This document shows, piece by piece, positions 46,285 to 56,500 of a stretch of 64,000 bases of DNA (positions are counted from its first letter, which is position 1; the number at the start of each line of letters is the position of its first letter). The position numbers were made by a program, and so were the translations under genes. Source of the DNA: Rheinheimera pacifica (GTDB lineage Bacteria > Pseudomonadota > Gammaproteobacteria > Enterobacterales > Alteromonadaceae); the NCBI RefSeq assembly GCF_900108485.1, contig NZ_FNXF01000019.1, positions 1 to 64,000 of the forward strand, in the 5' to 3' direction. The notes under the pieces are model-generated. The model was not told the origin of the DNA, ran no database searches, and saw only the letters and a program-made list of their open reading frames with translations.

Positions 46285-48039
46285 GTGGCAGGACAAATCC
46301 CCAGACAGTTTATCGACGAGTTGTTGGCCCGCACCGACATCGTTGAACTGATTGACCAGCGCGTACCGCTGAAAAAAGCCGGTAGAAACTACGCCGCCTG
46401 CTGCCCGTTCCATAGCGAAAAGTCGCCCTCTTTTACTGTTAGCCCCGACAAGCAGTTTTATCATTGCTTCGGTTGCGGTGCGCACGGTAATGCCATCAGC
46501 TTTATGATGGAGTTTGAACAACTCGAATTTGTTGAAGCCATTGAAGAATTGGCACAGCAACACCACCTGGAAGTACCACGCGAGCAAGGTGCCGGCCCCA
46601 AACGCCCTGCCGCCCAGGCTGATGATTACCATTTAATGCAGCAGGCGGCCGAGTTTTACCAGCAACAGCTGCAAAGCCACCCTAATGCCGGTATGGTGCA
46701 GCAATATGTGGCAAAGCGCGGCTTAAGCTCCAAGACCCTGGCCGATTTTGCCATTGGTTACGCGCCGGACGGCTGGGATAACCTGCTAAAACGCTTAAGC
46801 CCGACTAATCATAAAGCGCTACGCGATCAGCTGTTTGAACTGCGGTTGATAAACCGCAACGATAACGGCCGTGAGTATGATTTCTTTCGCGAACGCTTAA
46901 TGTTTCCTATCCGCGACAAACGCGGCCGGGTTATTGCCTTTGGTGGTCGCGTATTAGGTGATGGCACGCCGAAATACTTAAATTCACCGGAAAGCCGCCT
47001 GTTTCACAAAGGCCGCGAGCTGTATGGCTTATATGAAGTACGCCAGCAACCAGGCCATGTGGAACAAATACTGGTGGTTGAAGGTTATATGGATGTAGTA
47101 GCACTGGCCGAGCACGATATCCGCTTTGCCGTAGCCTGTTTGGGCACAGCTACTACATCGGATCATATGCATACGCTGTTTCGTTATACGCCCAAGGTAG
47201 TGTGTTGTTATGACGGTGACCGTGCCGGTCGCGATGCCGCCTGGCGTGCATTGCAAAGCGCCCTGCCGCAATTAAAAGACGGCGTAGAGTTAAATTTCGT
47301 GTTTTTGCCAGACGGCGAAGACCCGGATTCTTTAGTACAAAAAGAAGGCAAAGACGCGTTTTTACAACGTATTGCCAGCGCTATGCCGCTAAACCAGTAC
47401 TTTTTTGAGCATCTGGTGCAGGAGTTTGATCCGGCCACTGATGCCGGTAAATCAGCGTTATCGGTAAAAGCAGCAGAACTAATTAAACAAATACCTAGCG
47501 AATTTTACCGCGACAGCTTAAGCGATAAACTGGCTAACCTGCTGGGTAAGCCGCGTGAGCGCACAAAAGCGGCAGTAAACCGGGCATCAAACCGGGTAAA
47601 ACCGGCAGCGATGAAAATAACACCAATGCGCCGTGCTATTGGTTTATTGCTGCAGTACCCCAATTTAGCCAATGTCATGCCGGATGCGCCAGAGCTTGGC
47701 GAAGCGAATATTCCGGGTATTGGGCTGCTACTGGCACTGCAACAACGGCTGCAACAACAGCCGGACTTAACCACGGCGCAGCTGATCGAACAATGGCGCG
47801 ATTTGCCCGAACACAGCATTTTAATGACACTGGCCGCTTGGGATCACCAGATCGAGCCGGAACAATTGTCACAGGAATTTGTCGATACTTTTCACTCAAT
47901 TGAAGATCAGTATTTGCAACAACGGCTGGAAGCCCTGGAACGAAAAGATAAACTGCAGCAACTGAGTAAAGCCGAATGGCACGAATACAAACTGCTGCTG
48001 CAAGCGCTGAAAAGCAAAAAACCAAAGCTTGCGAACTAA
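46285..48039 (+). CDS. dnaG: DNA primase
   Basis: Makes RNA primers at the replication fork. 584 aa. CHC2-type zinc ribbon (CCPFHSEKSPSFTV, YHCFGCGAHGN), TOPRIM domain (VVEGYMDVVAL, CYDGDRAGRDA) and a C-terminal DnaB-binding helical domain. Translation starts at GTG 46285 (MAGQIPRQF) behind GAAGGAA, like E. coli's unfavoured start. Followed by rpoD after 84 bases. Confidence 0.97.
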   Translation: MAGQIPRQFIDELLARTDIVELIDQRVPLKKAGRNYAACCPFHSEKSPSFTVSPDKQFYHCFGCGAHGNAISFMMEFEQLEFVEAIEELAQQHHLEVPREQGAGPKRPAAQADDYHLMQQAAEFYQQQLQSHPNAGMVQQYVAKRGLSSKTLADFAIGYAPDGWDNLLKRLSPTNHKALRDQLFELRLINRNDNGREYDFFRERLMFPIRDKRGRVIAFGGRVLGDGTPKYLNSPESRLFHKGRELYGLYEVRQQPGHVEQILVVEGYMDVVALAEHDIRFAVACLGTATTSDHMHTLFRYTPKVVCCYDGDRAGRDAAWRALQSALPQLKDGVELNFVFLPDGEDPDSLVQKEGKDAFLQRIASAMPLNQYFFEHLVQEFDPATDAGKSALSVKAAELIKQIPSEFYRDSLSDKLANLLGKPRERTKAAVNRASNRVKPAAMKITPMRRAIGLLLQYPNLANVMPDAPELGEANIPGIGLLLALQQRLQQQPDLTTAQLIEQWRDLPEHSILMTLAAWDHQIEPEQLSQEFVDTFHSIEDQYLQQRLEALERKDKLQQLSKAEWHEYKLLLQALKSKKPKLAN

Positions 48040-48065
48040 TGCGGCTGGCTAGAAAAGCCGCGCTT

Positions 48066-48074
48066 TGTTATAAT
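48066..48074 (+). promoter_or_regulatory. extended -10 promoter of rpoD
   Basis: TGTTATAAT is a perfect TGN-TATAAT extended -10 hexamer, 50 bases before the rpoD ATG. No good -35 is needed for this class. Just upstream, GCGGCT/AGCCGC forms a small hairpin past the dnaG stop, so promoter and terminator overlap. Confidence 0.6.
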
Positions 48075-48123
48075 CGCTAGTTCGCAATTTTACATTAATC
48101 AAATTGGTGGAAGATAAGTCTCT

Positions 48124-49968
48124 ATGGAGCAAAATCCTCAGTCGCAGCTAAAACTCCTGATCATTAAAGGTAAAGAGCAAGGTTATCTTACCTTTGCTGA
48201 GGTGAATGATCACCTGCCGCAAGACATTATCGATTCAGATCAGATAGAAGACATTATCCGCATGATCAATGACATGGGGATCCAGGTGTTTGAAACAGCA
48301 CCGGATGCCGACGATCTGATCATGACCGATGCCACCACAGATGAAGACGCCGTAGAAGAAGCGGCACAAGCTTTAGTCAGCGTGGACAAAGAACTGGGCC
48401 GCACTACCGACCCGGTACGGATGTACATGCGTGAAATGGGCACCGTTGAGCTTCTGACCCGCGAAGGCGAAATTGACATTGCCAAGCGGATTGAAGACGG
48501 CATCAACACAGTACAAAGCTCTGTTGCCGAGTATCCTGAAGCCATTACTTACCTGCTGGAACAGTGGGATAAATATGAAGCCGAAGAGATTCGCTTAAGC
48601 GACATTGTTACCGCCTTTATTGACCCGAATGATATCGACGAGGCGCCTATCGTTGGCAGCCACATTGGTTCAGACGTACCAGAAGATAAGCTGGACGATG
48701 ACGACAGCGACGATGACGATGAAGACGGCGACGCTGATGCCGACGACGGCGATAGCGGCCCGGATCCGGAAATGGCGCGGCTGAAGTTTGGTGAACTGCG
48801 TACCCAGTACGACGTTACCCGTAACTCGATCGTGAAAAACGGCCGTGAACACGCCACCACCAAAGTAGAAATTGAAAAATTAAGCGAAGTATTCCGCTGC
48901 TTCCGTCTGGTACCAAAACAGTTCGATCGCCTGGTTAAAAACATGCGCGAAATGATGGACCGTGTACGGGTGCAAGAACGCATTGTGATGAAGCACTGCG
49001 TTGAATACGCCAAAATGCCGAAGAAAAACTTCGTTAAAGCCTTTACCGGCTTTGAAACTTCTACTGCTTGGTTATCAGCAGAAATTGCGGCTAACAAACC
49101 TTATTCTGCCAAACTGCAGGAAATGCAGGAAGAACTGGTTCGCAGCATTGAAAAGCTGAAAAAAGTTGAAGAAGAAACCGGCTTAAGTATCTTTAAAATT
49201 AAAGATATTAACCGTCGTATGTCGATTGGCGAAGCCAAAGCCCGCCGCGCCAAGAAAGAAATGGTAGAAGCTAACTTACGTCTGGTTATCTCTATCGCGA
49301 AAAAATACACCAACCGTGGTTTGCAGTTCCTTGATTTAATTCAGGAAGGTAACATTGGTTTGATGAAAGCAGTAGACAAGTTTGAATACCGTCGTGGTTA
49401 CAAGTTTTCTACTTACGCCACCTGGTGGATCCGGCAGGCCATTACCCGCTCTATCGCGGATCAGGCCCGCACCATCCGTATTCCGGTGCATATGATTGAA
49501 ACCATCAACAAGTTAAACCGTATTTCCCGTCAGATGCTGCAGGAAATGGGCCGCGAGCCATCACCGGAAGAATTATCCGAGCGTATGCAAATGCCGGAAG
49601 ATAAAATCCGCAAGGTGCTGAAAATCGCCAAAGAGCCGATTTCAATGGAAACGCCGATTGGTGATGATGAAGACTCGCATCTGGGTGACTTTATCGAAGA
49701 CAGCACAGGTGAATCACCGCTGGATTCGGCCACCATGGAAAGCCTGAAAAACGCCACCAACGAAGTGCTGGCCGGTTTAACGGCGCGTGAAGCCAAGGTA
49801 CTGCGGATGCGCTTTGGTATTGATATGAATACAGACCACACGCTGGAAGAAGTAGGTAAACAGTTTGACGTAACGCGCGAGCGGATCCGTCAGATTGAAG
49901 CCAAAGCGCTGCGTAAACTGCGCCACCCGTCACGTTCAGAAGTATTAAAAAGCTTCCTGGACGAGTAA
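48124..49968 (+). CDS. rpoD: RNA polymerase sigma-70 (housekeeping)
   Basis: Principal sigma factor. 614 aa. Region 1.1 ([20 protein letters not shown]), 1.2 ([20 protein letters not shown]), an acidic non-conserved insert with a run of Asp (about 193-218), region 2 ([20 protein letters not shown]), region 3 ([16 protein letters not shown]) and region 4 ([20 protein letters not shown]). Ends SFLDE. It has its own extended -10 promoter and a good terminator. Confidence 0.98.
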   Translation: MEQNPQSQLKLLIIKGKEQGYLTFAEVNDHLPQDIIDSDQIEDIIRMINDMGIQVFETAPDADDLIMTDATTDEDAVEEAAQALVSVDKELGRTTDPVRMYMREMGTVELLTREGEIDIAKRIEDGINTVQSSVAEYPEAITYLLEQWDKYEAEEIRLSDIVTAFIDPNDIDEAPIVGSHIGSDVPEDKLDDDDSDDDDEDGDADADDGDSGPDPEMARLKFGELRTQYDVTRNSIVKNGREHATTKVEIEKLSEVFRCFRLVPKQFDRLVKNMREMMDRVRVQERIVMKHCVEYAKMPKKNFVKAFTGFETSTAWLSAEIAANKPYSAKLQEMQEELVRSIEKLKKVEEETGLSIFKIKDINRRMSIGEAKARRAKKEMVEANLRLVISIAKKYTNRGLQFLDLIQEGNIGLMKAVDKFEYRRGYKFSTYATWWIRQAITRSIADQARTIRIPVHMIETINKLNRISRQMLQEMGREPSPEELSERMQMPEDKIRKVLKIAKEPISMETPIGDDEDSHLGDFIEDSTGESPLDSATMESLKNATNEVLAGLTAREAKVLRMRFGIDMNTDHTLEEVGKQFDVTRERIRQIEAKALRKLRHPSRSEVLKSFLDE

Positions 49969-49983
49969 GCTAATGCTAAAGAT

Positions 49984-50009
49984 AAAGGCGCCGACAGGCG
50001 CCTTTATTC
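49984..50009 (+). terminator. terminator after rpoD
   Basis: AAAGGCGCC / GGCGCCTTT around GACA, 15 bases after the stop, followed by ATTCT. Confidence 0.85.
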
Positions 50010-50151
50010 TATCAGTCTAAAAAACCAGCAGTTAATCGTCTCAACCGGCACAAGCCGGATGACAAAGCAGAGAAAACTTCTTATACTGCCAGCCGTTTCC
50101 TATAGGTATATAAATAGGATGCACCTGAAAACCATATAATCAGTTTCACAT

Positions 50152-50228
50152 GGCCCCATAGCTCAGTTGGTTAGAGCGCTCGACTCATAATCGATCGGTC
50201 GCTGGTTCGAGTCCAGCTGGGGCCACCA
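50152..50228 (+). tRNA. ileX: tRNA-Ile2 (CAT anticodon, lysidine type)
   Basis: 77 bases with encoded CCA. Acceptor GGCCCCA/TGGGGCC, D arm GCTC-GAGC, anticodon loop CTCATAA, T arm GCTGG-TTCGAGT-CCAGC. CAT would also suit tRNA-Met, but the body (GGCCCC start; GACTCATAATCG; GGTCGCTGGTTC) is that of E. coli ileX, which also lies just downstream of rpoD. TilS would convert C34 to lysidine so it reads AUA. The outer anticodon-stem pair 27-43 is a C-U mismatch. Confidence 0.9.
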
Positions 50229-50571
50229 TTTCAAGCTGCGCTTTCATGTTACCCCTCAGAGGACTATTGCCCCTTGCAGCTAAAGCTGCTGCACGTTCTG
50301 CTCATATAAAGCTATGCTTTATTACTACACTAGCGCCACCCAGCCGGAGCCACCATTTTTAAAGACTTGTCGTTTTACCCTACTTCCTGAAAATAGCTCT
50401 GATCGTATTCTAACTATTGTTTTATCTACGTTATTCGCGGGGATTCGTTAGATATCGTATGTTAATTAACCGTCTGTTTTTCTTACAGATAACTCTCATA
50501 TAAATAACACGCTACAACCCCAAAAATGAAAAATAAAATAAAAAAATAAAAAAAACAGTAACATACAAACA
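50229..50571. other. 343-bp intergenic DNA: tRNA 3'-end copy and A-tract region
   Basis: No gene seen. It contains an imperfect copy of the tRNA-Ile2 3' end at 50340-50358, a 7-bp hairpin ATAAAGC-TAT-GCTTTAT at 50306-50322, and an inverted CTGT-n7-ACAG at 50474-50488. A run of almost pure A/T from about 50522 to 50556 follows, probably bent DNA upstream of the sigma-54 promoter. Confidence 0.6.
50340..50358 (+). repeat. imperfect copy of the tRNA-Ile2 3' end
   Basis: CCAGC-CGGAGCC-A-CCA-TTT matches the tRNA's CCAGC-TGGGGCC-A-CCA-TTT (50213-50231) at 17 of 19 positions, 127 bases further on. No T loop or other arm precedes it. It could be a degenerate tRNA remnant or an old attachment-site duplicate. 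Confidence 0.55.
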
Positions 50572-50587
50572 TGGCACATATAGTGCT
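50572..50587 (+). promoter_or_regulatory. sigma-54 (-24/-12) promoter of the PEP-CTERM gene
   Basis: TGGCACATATAGTGCT matches consensus TGGCACgNNNNtTGCw, with GG and GC at the required spacing and only two non-core differences. Transcription would start near 50599, about 90 bases before the start codon. The inverted CTGT/ACAG at 50474-50488, near -118, is a candidate enhancer-binding site. Confidence 0.7.
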
Positions 50588-50688
50588 TTAATATAGCGCT
50601 ATTCATAGCAATGTTTTATATGTAACTAAAGCATTTACTAAAGAATGCATACTAAATTTTTTAATTATTATTGAAATAAGGAAATATC

Positions 50689-51261
50689 ATGTTAAAAAAA
50701 TTGTTTGCTGCTGGTTTATTACTTTTTATAACTGCTACAGCTAACGCCACACCAATTACACGTATTAACGGCTCTTTTGATGTGTTTGGTATTGGTCAGA
50801 CTACATTAAATGCAAACGGTGAAATTGCCCAAGTTGATTTTAGCCTTAACAGCACTTTATTTCCCGTTCTTGCTACTGGCGATTACTTAGATTACTTCAC
50901 TAGTGATTCTATTTTCAGCGTAAAAAACCCTTTAATTTTAAGTAATATTGTGGGCGTTGAACTTTGGACTGTAGAAGGATTTTCCTTTACAGGTACAAGC
51001 ATTCGTCAAAATAGTACACAAGGTGCTTCTACTGGCTTATACATTATCGGTAATGTTACACACGCTGATTTTATTACAACTGAGACTGAGTGGTTCTTTT
51101 CTACTCAAGGTTTAACAAACGATAGCGTTAATGTAAAAAGCTTCTCTTCAACAGTAACTTCTCCAGCTCCTGCGGTTACAGTTGCTGAACCAACTTCTTT
51201 AGCTATTTTCGCTTTAGGCTTAATGGGTTTTGCTGCTCGTCGTAAGAGAAAATCTGTTTAA
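50689..51261 (+). CDS. PEP-CTERM sorted exported protein
   Basis: 190 aa. Signal peptide (LFAAGLLLFITATANA), a middle region of beta strands with no known domain, and a PEP-CTERM tail: VAEPTSLAIFALGLMGFAARRKRKSV in pattern (motif AEPTS, hydrophobic helix, Arg cluster), here with Ala in place of the first Pro. Such proteins are cut by an exosortase and often belong to extracellular matrix or floc. AAGGA precedes the ATG. The gene is clearly more A+T-rich than its neighbours. No exosortase lies in this window, so the sorting enzyme must be elsewhere. Confidence 0.85.
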   Translation: MLKKLFAAGLLLFITATANATPITRINGSFDVFGIGQTTLNANGEIAQVDFSLNSTLFPVLATGDYLDYFTSDSIFSVKNPLILSNIVGVELWTVEGFSFTGTSIRQNSTQGASTGLYIIGNVTHADFITTETEWFFSTQGLTNDSVNVKSFSSTVTSPAPAVTVAEPTSLAIFALGLMGFAARRKRKSV

Positions 51262-51314
51262 TTCTGTTTAAACAAAATAACAAGCATTACATCTAACACT
51301 TGTTAGTGAATACT

Positions 51315-51346
51315 AAAGCACCTAACGTTATGTCAGGTGCTTTTTT
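51315..51346 (+). terminator. terminator after the PEP-CTERM gene
   Basis: AAAGCACCT / AGGTGCTTT stem with an 11-base loop, then TTTT. It lies 53 bases past the stop codon. Confidence 0.85.
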
Positions 51347-51361
51347 ATTGATGCTATATCT

Positions 51362-51565
51362 GCTAATAACCCTCTGGTGACAGGCGATCCTGCCATACGG
51401 CTGTATGCCGGTGACAGAGTACGCTCTGAACGTCTGTTACAGCAGCACTTTGACGGTGAACTGGCGCATTATGAGCTGGAATGCCGCATGCAGCATAAAG
51501 ATGGCCACTGGGTGTGGATCTTAACGCAGGGCAAGTTGATAAACCGCTATTGCCCGGCCGGTAAG
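51362..51565 (+). pseudogene. remnant of a PAS/PAC sensor domain
   Basis: In frame from about 51362 the translation gives GDRVRSERLLQQHFDGELAH, then YELECRMQHKDGHWVWILTQ and GKLINRY. This is the end of a PAS fold plus its PAC motif (KDGHWVWIL). No start, N-terminal half or output domain (GGDEF, kinase) is attached. The frame runs into an inverted repeat CCCGGCCG/CGGCCGGG (51552-51583) and then the 3' end of the opposite-strand hydrolase gene. Most likely a fragment left by a deletion. Confidence 0.7.
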
Positions 51566-51591
51566 CATACATTTAACGGCCGGGTCGTGAT

Positions 51592-52758
51592 TTATTGTGC
51601 CGCCGCGGCAGTAGCGCCGGTAGCAGCCAGTTCAGCCTGTGGCATCAGCGCCCGCCACCAAAAGCTGTTTTGCGCCACAGTGTTATGCAGTTGTGATACA
51701 GACACCACCCGGCCAAACTCGGGTGTTAACAATGCAGTGTCCGCTTGTTCTGCGGCGGCACTTACCCGCTCAAGTGGCTCATACCAGGCATGAAAGGCTA
51801 AATCAAAAGTGCCGTTATGCACCGGCACCATAACCTGGCCTTTTACATCAAGGTGGGCCTGTACGCTTTGCTCCGGCGTCATATGAATATGCGCCCAGTC
51901 GTTATCGTAAGCGCCGGTTTCAATAAAGCTGACATCAAAGGGGCCATATTTATTGCCTATTTGCTTAAAGCCATCAAAGTAACCGGAATCACCACTGAAA
52001 TACACTGCACCGGCCAGGGTTTTAATTACCCAGGAACCCCACAACGTATTATTGCCATCACCAATACCACGGCCAGAGAAATGCTGCGTTGGCGTAAAGG
52101 CAATCAGCGCATTGTCGCTGACCTGCTCCTGCCACCAGTCAAAACGCTGAATTTTCTCTGCTGCTACGCCCCATTTTTGTAAGTCGGTTTCTACCCCCAG
52201 CGGCACCAAAAACTGCGTGGTTTTCGCCGCCAGTTGTTTAATGCTGGCTTTGTCTAAATGATCATAGTGGTTATGTGAGATCAGCACTTTAGCAATGGCT
52301 GGCAGCTCAGCAATACTGATTGGCGTTTGGTGAAAGCGTTTCGGACCTAAAAAAGAAAACGGCGACGCGCGCTGCGAAAATACCGGGTCCAGCAGCCAGT
52401 ATTCACCATATACTTTCAGCAGTACCGATGAATGCCCAAGCTTAACAAAGTGCAAGTCATTGTCCGGCAAGGCATCAAGTTGCTGCCGGCTTAGTGGCAA
52501 TAGCGGTATGGTTTTCGCCGGTACTTTGTCTACTGCCGGCTCAGTGAAATAACGTTTGGTAATTTCCAGCGTTTTCAGTAAGCCCGGTTGTTCAAAGGCA
52601 TGCACATTATGAAACTTACCATGCTGATACCGGCTGGCATCAGTTAGCGTTGTTGCATCAACGTTTGCTACGATCTTGGTATTTAGCATCACTATTCCTG
52701 CCCCTATCAGTGCCAGGCTGCCCAGCAGCCAGCTTAGTGGTTTAATTAATTTGCGCAT
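51592..52758 (-). CDS. MBL-fold metallohydrolase with N-terminal membrane anchor
   Basis: 388 aa. Hydrophobic N-terminus (LSWLLGSLALIGAGIVML) implies a membrane anchor or signal. The metal motif is HNHYDHLD, with later VYFSGDSGYF and MTPEQSV. Layout resembles UlaG/NAPE-PLD-like enzymes that cleave phosphodiesters or lactones. The substrate is unknown. GGTGAG precedes the ATG at 52758. It is divergent from a TetR gene across two shared operator-like repeats, so it is probably the TetR target. Confidence 0.85.
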   Translation of the reverse strand: MRKLIKPLSWLLGSLALIGAGIVMLNTKIVANVDATTLTDASRYQHGKFHNVHAFEQPGLLKTLEITKRYFTEPAVDKVPAKTIPLLPLSRQQLDALPDNDLHFVKLGHSSVLLKVYGEYWLLDPVFSQRASPFSFLGPKRFHQTPISIAELPAIAKVLISHNHYDHLDKASIKQLAAKTTQFLVPLGVETDLQKWGVAAEKIQRFDWWQEQVSDNALIAFTPTQHFSGRGIGDGNNTLWGSWVIKTLAGAVYFSGDSGYFDGFKQIGNKYGPFDVSFIETGAYDNDWAHIHMTPEQSVQAHLDVKGQVMVPVHNGTFDLAFHAWYEPLERVSAAAEQADTALLTPEFGRVVSVSQLHNTVAQNSFWWRALMPQAELAATGATAAAAQ

Positions 52759-52772
52759 AAGCTCACCATATA

Positions 52773-52793
52773 TAAACTACACCGTGCAGTTTA
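52773..52793. promoter_or_regulatory. TetR-type operator 1
   Basis: A 21-base palindrome with arms TAAACTaCAC and GTGcAGTTTA around a central C; 9 of 10 arm positions match. It lies 15 bases upstream of the hydrolase start. Confidence 0.75.
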
Positions 52794-52811
52794 CATGCAA
52801 AAACACATAAG

Positions 52812-52832
52812 TAAACTGGTTAGTGCAGTTTT
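52812..52832. promoter_or_regulatory. TetR-type operator 2
   Basis: Second site with the same ends (TAAACT…GTGCAGTTT), 39 bases centre-to-centre from operator 1 and 47 bases before the TetR start. The inner bases are less symmetric. Confidence 0.6.
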
Positions 52833-52878
52833 TTCTGTACTGCGCTACAATGGCTGCATTAATGCAAGGCCGAAAACA

Positions 52879-53481
52879 ATGAAACTAACTGACAAAAAAC
52901 GCATGCAAATACTTGATGCGGCAGAAGAACTATTCCACAGCAGCGGTGTGGAACATACCAGCATGGACCAACTGGCCCTGCAGGCTAAAGTATCAAAACG
53001 CACGGTATACAACCATTTCGCCACTAAGGATGCGCTATTTCAGGCGATACTGCAGCGTATGTTCGACAAACTGGCAGAGGGCGGCGAAGTACGTTTTGAC
53101 GCTACACAACCGATTGAGCAGCAGCTGCGCCGTATAGCACAAGATGAAGTTGCGCTGCTTAGCTCTGCTGCTTTTTTGCGGGTAGCTAAAATTGCCATTA
53201 TGCAGGTTATGCAACGCCCGGAACTGGCACAACACATGAACAATAGCAGCCTGGGTTGCAAGCGCTATATAGACAACTTTTTAACTGACGCCTGCACAGC
53301 CGGGGTGCTTCACATTGCCGATATCCCCTTTGCCGGTAAGCAGTTTATTTACCAGCTAAAGTCCTTTGTGTTTTACCCCAGCCTGTTTGGCCTGGAGCAA
53401 CAAACCCCGGCACAGCAGGCGCATATTATTGATGAAGCTATAGCGCTGTTTCTGGCAAGGTATCAGAGCAAACCCGGCTGA
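52879..53481 (+). CDS. TetR/AcrR-family regulator
   Basis: 200 aa from the ATG at 52879; earlier in-frame starts would put the operators inside the gene. The DNA-binding domain is classic: KKRMQILDAAEELFHSSG, TSMDQLALQAKVSKRTVYNH. The C-terminal ligand domain has AefR-like features (FLRVAKIAIMQVM; QFIYQLKSFVFYPSLFG). Likely autoregulated through the two palindromes and controlling the divergent hydrolase. Confidence 0.9.
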   Translation: MKLTDKKRMQILDAAEELFHSSGVEHTSMDQLALQAKVSKRTVYNHFATKDALFQAILQRMFDKLAEGGEVRFDATQPIEQQLRRIAQDEVALLSSAAFLRVAKIAIMQVMQRPELAQHMNNSSLGCKRYIDNFLTDACTAGVLHIADIPFAGKQFIYQLKSFVFYPSLFGLEQQTPAQQAHIIDEAIALFLARYQSKPG

Positions 53482-53509
53482 CAGCCGTTAGGCTGTAGCC
53501 GGCTGTTAC

Positions 53510-56500
53510 TTATAAACTGTTTAAAAACGCCAGTAAGGCTGCTCTGTCTGTTGCTGACAGATTTTGGTAGTTCACCCGGCTTATTTCTGCCTCACCGCCG
53601 TGCCAGCGAATGGCTTCATCAATAGTGCGGGCGCGGCCATCGTGCAAATAGTTAGCGTCTGGTGTGCAGTATTCATGGCCATCCAAACCAAAGGCGTCCC
53701 AACCTACATTGCCGGCTACCCCACCGGTAACACAGGCGGATAACCCCAGGCCCCACAGTGGTGCAGTGCGCCACTCTGAACCGCCGGCCTCACCTTCGGC
53801 TAAATTATCCGCCAGGCCCGGCCCCATATCATGCAGCAGCAAGTCAGTGTACGGATAGATAGTCTGGTTACGTAACTCTGCCAGCGGGTGATATTCGCTG
53901 GTTTGAAAGCTCTCAATATGGCAACCGTTACAGCCGGTAGCATTGAAAACGGCTTTACCCTGTAGTACCTGCGGGTCGTTGTAATCACGCTGCGGCCGAA
54001 CCCCCAGCAATGAGATGTACTTCACCAGATTATCCAGATGCTGATCCGCCAGCGGTGCCCCACCGCCGCAGTTACTCTGGTTGGCACCGCAATCGGGCGT
54101 TGGGAGTATTGTAGTCATTACGCCCATATCGGCATTAAGCGCTGCTGCTACCTGATGTCTTACGCTGGCAGTTGCCGCTTTATAACCAAAGCGGCCTAAA
54201 CGCGCTTCACCGGTAACCGGGTCAATCACGCGATGGGCGCGGCCGGAAATGCCATCGCCGTTGGCATCATCAATATCTTCCAGCGCTAATATTGCCGCTT
54301 CAGGTATGGCCTCCAGCAAGCCGATGCCGTTTAACTGTGGCGCAATACGGGCCGAGAAAGTATCAGGCACGGTGCCGCTGAATTGGTAGTTGGCCGTGCG
54401 CAGGCCGTTACTTTCAGTAAACGAAGCAATAGATGGCATACTTTCATTGCTGCTGATGCCATTGCGCCGCGGCTGCAGTACCCGGCCTAATTCGGCATGT
54501 GATAAACCCTCAGCATTACCCACCCGAAATACCCATTTGTCCAGCGGCGTGCCAACAGCGCCAACCGGTGCCCGGCCATTACGCACATGGCAGCCGGAGC
54601 AGCGCTGGTTGATATAGTTCGAACCGGCTAACCCTGCCATGCCGGCAAAAATACCGTTTTCGGCGTTTTCGTCATGGCTGCCATCAACAAAAGAGGTGTG
54701 GTGCAAACGCCGCCCCAGTACAAAAGGCTGACCATTGTCATAACCTAAATTGGTGGCCATTTGCTGAAAATGACCGTCTGGCTCGGCGGTCATTTGTACA
54801 TGCAAGGTGGTGTCGCCGCCTAAACGGGCGCTGGCAGGCAGCGGCACAGAGTCACGCTGTAAATAGCGGCCGGGCTGAAAAATCTCTTTGTCGGTAACAT
54901 CCCACGGCACTATGCCCTGGCCGACAATATATAAAAAGGTGGTGCCGTAATAGTTAGCCCGGCCACGCGGCAACGTGGACCCATCGAGAAACTGGCTGAC
55001 TTCAAACTCCAGCTTATCGCCGACCTGAATTGGCCGGCCTTCGCGGCAGTTGTAGCTTTCTTCTTTCCAGTAATGGGTGTTGTCTACCATGTTCATAACA
55101 CCATTACCGCAAAACTCGGCCAGCGTATTCATACCGATATACCACCAGCGATTTTCTGCTTCGGTATCATGCAGTTTATTCTGCGTCACCACATTCATCC
55201 GAATACTGCTGCCGCCTTTGGCAACGTAATCGACTATTTCAATGGCAGCAGTTCTGTCTTCCCAGTAAAACGTCAGGTAATGATCATAAGCCTGAAAATG
55301 GTTTTCTTTGGCATGTCTGTCGCGGGCGCGATCAGAAAAACGGGTAACCAGCGCATCGCCGCGATCATACTGAATAGCGCTTTCCAGCGCTGTCGCGGCA
55401 TTATACAGCGGCACTACATTCAGTGCTGTCAGCGGGCAGCCATTAGCATTGACCGGCGTACCGGCCGGTGTGCCGGGGCAGTTATCCAGCGCATCAGGCA
55501 CACCGTCGCCGTCACTGTCCTGGCCCGGATCTGGGTTCGTCCCGCCCGGATCCGGGTTACTACCACCGCCATTACCACTCAAGGTAAAACTTTGCTCGGC
55601 CGTATCAATGGCATAGCCATTTGCTGTATCCCAGTAGGTAAAAAAGTATGTCAGCACAGTGCCGGGTGCTAAACCCGACACCTGATAGCTGTTTACTCCA
55701 CTTGCCTGTTGCATGGCGACATTAATCTGGCCGCCGTTATTTACGCGGTGATGCACATCCGCCCAGCCTGTACTGTTAACAAAAAACCGCACACTGTCAG
55801 CACCGGTTTGCGCTACACCAAAAGCCCCGGCAGCTACCGGGCAACCGTTAGCGTTTACTACTGTGCCGCTGGCAGTATTAGCGCATTGGTCCAGGTTGTC
55901 AGGTACACCATCACCATCGCTGTCGGCCAATGCTGTGCCACCGCCGCCTTGCCAGACAATATCATCAATGGCAAATTCAAAGCTGCTGCCGGGTAACTGG
56001 CCATCGATACTGGCAATATAAAACATGCCGGTTAACGCCTGCAGCGCAATTAGCTCGCCACGTAAATCGGCTACCGGAATACTGACTTCGCCCCACTCAC
56101 CGTTGCGTACCAAACCATAGCGGCTTTGATTGGCAGGGAAATTCAGCCAGTTTTCATTAGTGTAGGAGTCGGCAATGCCAATTTTAAAGCCCACATTAGC
56201 CGGAATTTTGATACTGAACGTCATATTGCCGCTGGCAAAGTTGCTCATATCGCGTACCTGACGGGTTTGAATGCCGCCACCAAACCATTGCCCCGGGCTG
56301 ATATAGTTCCAGGCAATCACATTACCGCCTTCCAGTGGTGCAGTGTTGCCCGCCACTACCGATGCCTGATTCCAGATATAAATATCCGAGCTGACGCCAG
56401 CCTGCAGTTGGTTAGTTGTCGGGGTGGTATCAGTAAAAACGCCAAAGCTCCCCGTTTCCGGTGGGTTAACATTGCCGCTAAATACCTGCCCCATACCGTT

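Noticed and set aside
50152-50228. Reading the CAT tRNA as elongator tRNA-Met
   Set aside because: The GGCCCC acceptor and T arm match ileX-type tRNA-Ile2, and the place after rpoD is the same as in E. coli.
55073-55672. 199-codon open frame antisense to the GH16-cytochrome gene
   Set aside because: No recognisable domain and fully within a supported gene.
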